A stretch of DNA of 64,000 nt, from assembly GCA_002340255.1 (NCBI GenBank), contig DDLS01000140.1, positions 1 through 64,000 on the forward strand, given 5' to 3'. Position 1 is the stretch's first letter. Every line of letters begins with the position of its first letter. This DNA is from Cyanobacteria bacterium UBA2566 (GTDB lineage Bacteria > Cyanobacteriota > Cyanobacteriia > Cyanobacteriales > Desertifilaceae). Of the stretch, positions 57,912 through 64,000 are shown piece by piece. The notes beneath the pieces were generated by a model that was not told the origin of the DNA, ran no database searches, and was given only the letters and a program-made list of their open reading frames with translations. The position numbers were made by a program, and so were the translations under genes.

Positions 57912-58277
57912 GGCGCTGAGTACCCTGAACCGGATGAATTTGGACAAGGAGGGGTGAGACAGACAATGGCGACTCAGGTTAGGTCTTCAATCCCTGGCCC
58001 ATTACTATCTCGCGTCAATAGTAGCAGAGTTTGAGACTCTGTGGGAGTTTTTTGGCTTACAGGGTATTGATATTTTATTCGAGATCTTGTGTTACAAGAG
58101 GCCATTAGATCAATATCATACTGAATATAACTGCGATTTACTTAAGGAAAGAAATTCTAGAAATAGCGGCTAAACAGGGTTTCGTTGACTACTTATTCCC
58201 AGCATACTAGGGATAAATCGCGCGATCGCCCAAAGCGCTATATTAGAATCAAACATCAAGCCCACACTATAAATTCT
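57912..58277. other. Divergent intergenic region
   Basis: About 366 bases between the membrane protein and the Uma2 gene. No RNA gene, repeat or convincing promoter is seen. An open frame to 58185 continues upstream of the Uma2 start but lacks family similarity there. Confidence 0.3.
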
Positions 58278-58829
58278 ATGCCTAAATTAACTATCAAAGA
58301 CTTAGAATATCTCCAAACCCAGCATCCCAACTATCGGATGGAATTAGTTCAAGGAGAAATTATCTTTATGAGTCTTTCCGGATTAGAATCAGATGAAGTG
58401 GCTGCTGCTATTGTTGCTGAATTATCCCATTGGGTGAGACCGCGAAAATTAGGGCGAGTCATTGCCTCTAGTGGTGGATTTTGTTTACCCAATGCTGACG
58501 GAGATGTTCGCGCACCCGATGCTTCTTTTATCCTGGCTCAACGTTTACCTCGCACCACTGACAGTTATGCTGAATTAGTGCCCGATCTAATGTTTGAAGT
58601 GAAGTCCAGAACCGATAGTCTCATCAAATTGCGCCAGAAAATCAAAGAATTTATAGTATTAGGAACTCAGGTGGGAGTATTGGTCGATCCGAGAACTCGT
58701 ACAATGGAAGTTTATCGACTCAATCAAGACCCGATAACGTTATGTGATGGGGATATTTTTACCGTTCCTGCATTACTCCCTGGATGGGAATTACCTGTAG
58801 TAGAAATCTGGGCCCCGGAATTTGATTAA
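58278..58829 (+). CDS. Uma2-family endonuclease-like protein
   Basis: A 183-residue PD-(D/E)XK-fold protein. YRMELVQGEIIFMSLSGLES, RAPDASFILAQRLP and PDLMFEVKSRTDSL (with the E-x-K pattern) match the family core. The ATG at 58278 begins the family's first helix; the longer frame from 58185 adds 31 residues without similarity. It converges on hypF. Role unknown. Confidence 0.88.
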   Translation: MPKLTIKDLEYLQTQHPNYRMELVQGEIIFMSLSGLESDEVAAAIVAELSHWVRPRKLGRVIASSGGFCLPNADGDVRAPDASFILAQRLPRTTDSYAELVPDLMFEVKSRTDSLIKLRQKIKEFIVLGTQVGVLVDPRTRTMEVYRLNQDPITLCDGDIFTVPALLPGWELPVVEIWAPEFD

Positions 58830-58882
58830 AGACATCGATCGCAAAGCTGCACAATGGAAAGCTGGAGAGGAATAGCTGAAGT

Positions 58883-61246
58883 TTATCGTGTTGTTCTAGC
58901 GATCGCGATCGCACCCTGCCCCAAGGATAACCCTCCGTCATTGCAGGGAACTTGTGCTTGAGATAAACAGGTATACCCTTTTGCTTCTAGTTTAGCCGTC
59001 AGTTCTTCGAGTAGAATCCGATTTTGGAAGCATCCTCCAGAGAGAGCAATGTGTTGAATGGACAGTCCATCCGATTGACAGTTATGGATTAATTGTTGTA
59101 CTAACTGTATCATTCCTTGGATTAAGCCTCGGTGAAATCGAGTTGCCATCCGAGAGACACTTGCGCCTTGGTTCAAGTCTTCCAATAAAGAAAACCACAT
59201 GGGGCTAGGGTCGAGATAGAGAAGTTTATGAGTTAAATTAATATCAAAAGGATAAGCAAAATCATCATCAGATTCTGAGAGTAAATGGCGATCGACTGCC
59301 ATTTCTAACTCGATCGCCCCTTGACCTTCAAATAGGGCGCGATCGCGACATAAGCCGATCGCCGCCGATACCGCGTCAAACAACCGCCCCGTCGAACTTG
59401 CCAGGGGTGCGTTGAGTCGTTTTTGCAGCATTTGCTCAAAGAGAGCGATTGGTTTATTCTGGAAATAGTCAAATAATTCCAGATGACCGAATTTTTCAAT
59501 TAACATCTGCCAATCAAAGGCCGTTTTTAAGTGAGCATAGGTGTTGCGCCAAGGTTCGAGAATAGCTTTTGTGCCGCCAATCATCGCCACCGGTTTTAAG
59601 GTAGCTAACCGTTGATAGCCTCGATAATCTGCGAGTAGAAACTCTCCCCCCCAAATCGTACCCTCTTCGCCAAAACCTAAGCCATCTAGGGCAATGCCTA
59701 AAATGGGAGAATGGTCTAAAGGAATGCCATTTTCAACGAAGCAACTGGCAATATGGGCATGGTGGTGTTGAACTTGAATTAAGGGTAACTGATGAGTTTG
59801 GGCCTGTTCTTGAGCCAGTTTGGTCGAGAGATATTCGGGATGGAGATCGGCGACTAAAATTTGCGGTTGATGATCGTAAAGTTGGCGAAAAAGTTTGAGG
59901 TTTTTCTGATAATCTACGTAGGTAATCGGGTTTTCTAAATCGCCTTGATGTTGGGATAAAATGGCTTGATTATTTTGGATAAGACAAAAGGTGGATTTGA
60001 GTTCTCCGCCATAAGCTAAGATGCTTGAGTGGCGATCGCATCCTGGCGGCAGGGCGATCTCTCCCGGAACGTAACCCCGACTGCGACGCAATAAACGAGG
60101 CTTTCCTCTCATTATCCGCACCACGGAATCATCTATGCGATTGGCGATATCTCGGTTATGAAATAATACAGTATCCGCTAATCCGATCAGTTTCTCCCTA
60201 GCTTCTGTATTGCTGATTAACTGAGGTTCGTGGGATAAATTGGCGCTGGTCATCACCAGGGGATAATCCAGAGTTTCAAGTAGTAGAAGATGCAATGGAG
60301 TATAGGGAAGCATAAAACCGAGTGTTGTTACTCCAGGGGCGATCGCCTCCGGTAAACGCTCCCCTCCGTCAGCATTCAACAGCACAATGGGAGCCGCAGG
60401 ACTTGTAAGCGCCTCTTCTTCGGCTCGACTCACCCGACAATAGCGACGAATAACCCTAATATCCCGCGCCATCAATGCAAAGGGCTTACCAAATCGTCGT
60501 TTACGTTCGCGTAAGTGGTTGACAACGTCTTCATTTGTCGCATCGCAGGCTAAATGAAATCCCCCTAACCCCCGAATGGCAAGGATTTTGCCTTGTTCAA
60601 TCCGGGAAATCGTCTGTTTGATCTCTTTTCCCGGTTCCCCAACCCTATCTTTATCCGTGAGGGACTCTAGCCAAACTTTCGGTCCGCAAATGGGACAGGC
60701 GATCGGTTGGGCATGGAAGCGGCGATCGCCCGGATCGTCGTATTCCTGTTGACATTGGGGACATAACGGAAAATTCGCCATCGTTGTTGAGGGGCGATCG
60801 TAGGGAACCCCTTGAATAATCGAAAGCCTTGGCCCACAATGGGTACAGTTCGTAAACGGATAGCGATAGCGCCGCTCTGAAGGCGTATAAATTTCTGCCA
60901 CACAAGCAGAACAAGTCGCTGTATCAGGGGCAATTTGAGTCTGGGTTTTGCCCCCCACACTCTCGACAATAGCAAATTCCTTAAACTCAATAGCTTGCTC
61001 TTGTTCTTGGATTTCAATCGTCTCTATCTGCGACAGGGGAGGCGCTTGGGACTCTAACCGTTGCCGAAATTCGGATAGTGCTTCCGGTTCTCCACTCACC
61101 TGAATGCGTACCCCTTGCCCATCATTGCACACCTGGCCAACTAGCCCAAGCTCATAGGCTAAATGCCAAACATGGGGCCGAAATCCTACCCCCTGAACCC
61201 GCCCTCGGACTCGAATTTCCAGGGTTTTGCTATACTCTGGGTTCAT
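58883..61246 (-). CDS. hypF: Carbamoyltransferase for [NiFe]-hydrogenase maturation
   Basis: Uses carbamoyl phosphate to supply the cyanide ligands of [NiFe]-hydrogenase. The 787-residue protein has an N-terminal acylphosphatase domain (RVRGRVQGVGFRPHVW near 12), two zinc-finger modules (CSACVAEI, NCTHCGPR, CPQCQQEY, CPICGP), a YrdC-like domain and a C-terminal Kae1-like domain (VQHHHAHIASCFVE). All parts are present. The other hyp or hox genes are not in this window, so the gene is alone here. Its start lies 31 bases from the truncated hepT stop codon. Confidence 0.96.
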   Translation of the reverse strand: MNPEYSKTLEIRVRGRVQGVGFRPHVWHLAYELGLVGQVCNDGQGVRIQVSGEPEALSEFRQRLESQAPPLSQIETIEIQEQEQAIEFKEFAIVESVGGKTQTQIAPDTATCSACVAEIYTPSERRYRYPFTNCTHCGPRLSIIQGVPYDRPSTTMANFPLCPQCQQEYDDPGDRRFHAQPIACPICGPKVWLESLTDKDRVGEPGKEIKQTISRIEQGKILAIRGLGGFHLACDATNEDVVNHLRERKRRFGKPFALMARDIRVIRRYCRVSRAEEEALTSPAAPIVLLNADGGERLPEAIAPGVTTLGFMLPYTPLHLLLLETLDYPLVMTSANLSHEPQLISNTEAREKLIGLADTVLFHNRDIANRIDDSVVRIMRGKPRLLRRSRGYVPGEIALPPGCDRHSSILAYGGELKSTFCLIQNNQAILSQHQGDLENPITYVDYQKNLKLFRQLYDHQPQILVADLHPEYLSTKLAQEQAQTHQLPLIQVQHHHAHIASCFVENGIPLDHSPILGIALDGLGFGEEGTIWGGEFLLADYRGYQRLATLKPVAMIGGTKAILEPWRNTYAHLKTAFDWQMLIEKFGHLELFDYFQNKPIALFEQMLQKRLNAPLASSTGRLFDAVSAAIGLCRDRALFEGQGAIELEMAVDRHLLSESDDDFAYPFDINLTHKLLYLDPSPMWFSLLEDLNQGASVSRMATRFHRGLIQGMIQLVQQLIHNCQSDGLSIQHIALSGGCFQNRILLEELTAKLEAKGYTCLSQAQVPCNDGGLSLGQGAIAIARTTR

Positions 61247-61277
61247 GCGCTTGCATCCCTCAAAATTTCCTCCAATA

Positions 61278-61466
61278 TCAATTTAAACAGAGGAAAATCA
61301 GTTTGAATGTCGCCTCACCAATAACAGCTAATCCATACAAAACCGCCTTTAAAGTGCGCCGATCTTCACAAAATTGAGTAAATGTCATACCTTCGACAAA
61401 TTGCTCAATCTCAATCGCTTCTGCCAGGATATCCTGAACTCTGTCAGAAAACTCTCTAGAAGGCAC
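61278..61466 (-). pseudogene. Truncated HepT-like toxin gene
   Basis: Sixty-two codons of a HepT (DUF86) protein: REFSDRVQDILAEAIEIEQFVEGMTF, then RTLKAVLYGLAVIGEATF, match the N-terminal half. The reading then leaves the family (KLIFLCLN) and stops, so the usual C-terminal half with the Rx4-6H catalytic motif is lost. It overlaps the upstream nucleotidyltransferase gene by 11 bases. Probably inactive. Confidence 0.82.
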
Positions 61467-61749
61467 GTATAGCCTCCTTCAAAACCTTTTTCTTCAAAGC
61501 GGGTTTGAGAGAATTCGGCGTACCCAAATCCACTGAGCAGCCGAGGATCTCTTCTAGATAATGCTTGAGACCCAGAAATGTAAATAACCCAACTGGGCAC
61601 TCAAATTCGACTAGCAAATCTACATCGCTATCTGGATGCGCCATATCTCTGGCAACTGACCCAAATAAAAACAACATTTTCACGCTGAATTGCTGTAATT
61701 GTTCGCGATGTTCTGATAAATTATCTAGAACGGCTTGCTTGCTTAACAT
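61456..61749 (-). CDS. mntA: MNT-domain nucleotidyltransferase antitoxin
   Basis: A 97-residue minimal nucleotidyltransferase. The core LFLFGSVARDMAHPDSDVDLLVEF holds GS and the DxD catalytic pair. In MNT/HepT type VII systems the enzyme adds AMP to the toxin. The start at 61749 fits the family; longer frames run into the fur gene. Its toxin partner, directly downstream, is truncated, so this antitoxin may be left without a working toxin. Confidence 0.85.
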   Translation of the reverse strand: MLSKQAVLDNLSEHREQLQQFSVKMLFLFGSVARDMAHPDSDVDLLVEFECPVGLFTFLGLKHYLEEILGCSVDLGTPNSLKPALKKKVLKEAIRAF

Positions 61750-61756
61750 TTTCCCA

Positions 61757-62212
61757 TTACCCATTACCACACGAAGCGCTATATCCATAGAAATCAATCC
61801 GATAATCGGTGATTTTAACCCCAGTTTGCGCTTCAATTTGATCGATTAACTCTGGCGGTAGCTCGACGTGAATATCCAGAATTTTGCCATTATCTAAGCA
61901 ATTAATGTGAGAATGGGGGTCACTAATATGACCGTAGAGCCGGCCATCGGCGCGATCGACACATTCAATGATGCCTTGGGAAGAAAGGGCTTCGAGATTC
62001 TGATACACTGAGGTATGACCGATCGCTCTTCCTTGCTGATTCAGTAGGTCATAAATTTCCCGTGCTGAAAGATGCTCTTGTTCCTGCCAGAGTAATTCTA
62101 GGATAAACCGCCGTTGACGACTCAGACGCATTCCCAGATCTTGACAGCGATGAATGGCATCTTCTAAAGAGCGGATCGGTTCTAAGGTGTTCGGTTCGTT
62201 GCTCATGTTCAA
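61757..62212 (-). CDS. Fur-family transcriptional regulator, PerR-like
   Basis: A 151-residue regulator with a winged-helix DNA-binding domain (MRLSRQRRFILELLWQ, then SAREIYDLLNQQG and HTSVYQNLEALSSQGIIECV) and a metal-binding dimer domain with HSHINC. The pair of CxxC motifs for structural zinc seen in many Fur proteins is absent. The overall sequence resembles the cyanobacterial peroxide regulator (PerR/FurC) group, but assignment to iron, zinc or peroxide control needs more than this. The last six residues (after FYGY) look appended, where a GCGCT-type repeat remnant enters the 3' end near 61768. Confidence 0.88.
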   Translation of the reverse strand: MNMSNEPNTLEPIRSLEDAIHRCQDLGMRLSRQRRFILELLWQEQEHLSAREIYDLLNQQGRAIGHTSVYQNLEALSSQGIIECVDRADGRLYGHISDPHSHINCLDNGKILDIHVELPPELIDQIEAQTGVKITDYRIDFYGYSASCGNG

Positions 62213-62633
62213 TAATATGGGTTCTCCTGAAGAATAAACAGCATTAGGATTAGCTCGTCAGGGTAAAGTGCGATCGCTTTCGCGAAACGGAGTTTTATTA
62301 CGTCAGCAATGGCTTGCATTATCGCTCTCCACTTGTCCTCGTCTTCCCCGTTAAAGTAAACTCATTACCACTTTAACTCAGAATTCCCTAGCCTGTCTTC
62401 GAGTGGAACAGTCCATTGAGGTGAATCGAGTCAGTAACAGGGGAGTCGAAACCCTAGAATCAGGGGGGAGTTGAGTACAATTTCTTAAGGCGATCGCTAT
62501 CCAATTGACTATAATGACCTATTGGATTTCTGACAAAGTGACTAATTCTGATGAAATCCAGTCTGCTTTTTATTTTCAAGTCTTTTATCCTGTACTGAGG
62601 AAATTGGTGTTTTTTATTGCATGATTAAATCTC
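62213..62633. other. Intergenic region, unassigned
   Basis: About 420 bases between the Fur-family gene and the GT10-type gene. It includes one HIP1 site near 62271 and should contain the Fur-family promoter. No tRNA, small ORF or repeat is recognised. Confidence 0.35.
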
Positions 62634-63569
62634 ATGATAAAAATCTGTGTTACTGGTCCATCTATGTTGAACACACCATTTACATCAAAGAAGGGAGTTG
62701 ATTTTTTTGAGGGTAATCAGATCCAGTTTGTTGAAGCCAAAAAATCCGATTTAATTATCAGTGGAACCTGCAATAAGATCTTGGATGTTGCACTAAAGTT
62801 TGGCTCTACTAAACAGTATTTAATTTGGACTCAAGAACCTCGGTTTAGCAAGAATTTTAGTCAGGAAATTTCATCTCCTTTCCTGCCCAAAATAAATGTA
62901 ATGAATGTCTACACAGGGATTTTCAGTGATAACTATTACTATCTCCCCTGCCTATCAGAAGAGCCAAGATTAGTCATAAAAAGAACAGGATTTGAAAACA
63001 AAAAAATAGTTTCGCTAATGACTTATCAGGCAGGGAAAAGATGGAGGCTGATTCATCAAGGTGCTGACATAGATTTATGTAACTTGAGAACTGAAATAGC
63101 ACTTAAAGGTCATAATATTGGTTTATTAGATATTTATGGTAAGGGTTGGCCCAATGGGATTTCTGTTGGACAATCTAGAGGAAAGTTTTGGAGATCAAGA
63201 AAAATTGAAATACTAAAAAAATATAGCTTTAACTTGTGTTTTGAAAATACAAATTGGCCCTATTATTGTACTGAGAAAATATGGGATTCTATCCAGGGTG
63301 GATGTCTGCCAATTTACTATGGAGATGGCAATAAAATTTATGAAGACTTCCCAGAAAATAGCTTTTTGGACTACTTTAAATTTAGGAATCCAGATTTATT
63401 GTTTGATTATATCCAGGACATCAGAGAGGCCGAATTTGAAGAACGCATGCTCCTTTGCGTTGATGCATTAAGAAATGCTCTGAATCGTAAACAGGAGGAG
63501 CAGCCGTACCAAAAGGTTCTTGATAGAACTTTGCTTAGAATTCGTACGATACTGGGCTGGCAAGCTTAA
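62634..63569 (+). CDS. Family 10 (fucosyltransferase-like) glycosyltransferase
   Basis: A 311-residue GT-B protein. The signature NLCFENTNWPYYCTEKIWDS, then GCLPIYYGDGNK, in the C-terminal third is that of alpha-1,3/4-fucosyltransferases and their bacterial relatives, and binds the nucleotide sugar donor. Donor and acceptor are not certain. The gene is AT-rich with no HIP1 sites, suggesting transfer. It stands alone, without nearby polysaccharide genes. Confidence 0.85.
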   Translation: MIKICVTGPSMLNTPFTSKKGVDFFEGNQIQFVEAKKSDLIISGTCNKILDVALKFGSTKQYLIWTQEPRFSKNFSQEISSPFLPKINVMNVYTGIFSDNYYYLPCLSEEPRLVIKRTGFENKKIVSLMTYQAGKRWRLIHQGADIDLCNLRTEIALKGHNIGLLDIYGKGWPNGISVGQSRGKFWRSRKIEILKKYSFNLCFENTNWPYYCTEKIWDSIQGGCLPIYYGDGNKIYEDFPENSFLDYFKFRNPDLLFDYIQDIREAEFEERMLLCVDALRNALNRKQEEQPYQKVLDRTLLRIRTILGWQA

Positions 63570-63716
63570 AATCGGGGGGATTTGTGTGCCATAAGTTACA
63601 ACAGTCGATCCCGACAAGCCACCATAAAATAGCTGGCAATTTCTTAGGTACAATCTACCTTGTTGCCGCAGTGTTAAAATAAATCTATTCGATCGCCAGT
63701 TAAAGAGTCAATCCCG

Positions 63717-64000
63717 TGACCGTTAGTCAAAATCTAGAAATCCTCAAACAGAGCCAATCTATCCTACACAATGGTAAAACCACCCTCGATACAGCTCTAG
63801 AGTTATTTGATGCCCTAGAACCGGTTAGCTTAGAATTTATGTTCGGTCGATGGCAAGGTTCTCAATTGCATACCGATCACCCCATGGATGGCTTATTAGA
63901 AGCCTCCAATTGGTATGGAAAAGAATTCATTAATGCTGAAACGGTACACCCTTTGCTATTTTTAGATGCCCAGGGACAAATTATTAAAGTTGCACCCAAT
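63717..64000 (+). CDS. GXWXG/DUF4334-domain protein, partial
   Basis: The first 94 codons of a gene that runs off the window end. The GTG at 63717 opens TVSQNLEILKQSQS; the GXWXG motif appears in LEFMFGRWQGSQLHTDHPMDG, followed by ASNWYGKEFINAETVHPLLF. These match the N-terminal GXWXG domain of a family that continues with DUF4334. The function of the family is not established. No in-frame ATG lies nearby upstream. Confidence 0.85.

Noticed and set aside
61757..61849. A longer nucleotidyltransferase start upstream of 61749
   Set aside because: The extra residues lie inside the Fur-family gene and do not match the family N-terminus.

Overview
The window reads as chromosome of a cyanobacterium, probably a filamentous one. 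The palindrome GCGATCGC (HIP1, a cyanobacterial hallmark) recurs in most host genes. Gene content agrees: a trifunctional kinase/ATPase/phosphatase, Uma2 and DUF29 proteins, an HpnA-like epimerase, an xfp/pta/ackA cluster and several cyanobacterial hypotheticals. Genus cannot be fixed from sequence alone.

Layout. 1-5505: short palindromic repeats, then a 1,783-residue signalling protein. 5683-13281: leuA followed by a 5.4-kb accessory island (Z1-domain ATPase, C5-cytosine DNA methyltransferase, HigBA, and an antitoxin plus PIN-toxin pair) that ends in a second, partial copy of the leuA 3' end with its own terminator hairpin. 13349-21081: acetyl-phosphate metabolism (ackA, pta, a histidine phosphatase, a membrane protein, phosphoketolase). 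21265-30154: coaE, a cupin, a LysR regulator divergent from an isochorismatase/nitroreductase pair, an MGMT-type protein, a GNAT plus Tat-exported amidohydrolase, a cytochrome b561, an IS630 relic, a monooxygenase-domain membrane protein and a QueD-like protein. 30433-40688: mfd, then a complete type I restriction-modification operon (hsdM-hsdS-hsdR) that ends in a 70-bp relic of an mfd 5' region. 40741-49731: an MNT relic, a GNAT, glycosyltransferases, an HpnA-like epimerase, Uma2, a DUF29 pseudogene split by an 81-bp palindromic element, and a phosphohexomutase. 49879-51353: a two-gene type II restriction-modification system with a BamHI-like active-site pattern. 51408-64000: DUF423, a secreted hydratase-like protein, pyrG, a duplicated-domain small protein, sulfide:quinone oxidoreductase, hypF, a broken MNT/HepT module, a Fur/PerR-type regulator, a GT10 glycosyltransferase and the start of a GXWXG-domain protein.

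How it fits together. Phosphoketolase makes acetyl phosphate, AckA turns it into acetate plus ATP, and Pta turns it into acetyl-CoA; all three lie within 8 kb. Three DNA-modification systems and several toxin-antitoxin modules, intact or decayed, make this a defence-rich stretch. The most striking structural result is that two unrelated defence cassettes share one architecture: intact housekeeping gene, cassette, then a leftover piece of the same housekeeping gene. This suggests both arrived on DNA from related strains, with one homologous and one non-homologous end. The C5 methyltransferase-Z1 ATPase pair has no recognisable nuclease partner and is the best candidate here for a poorly described system.
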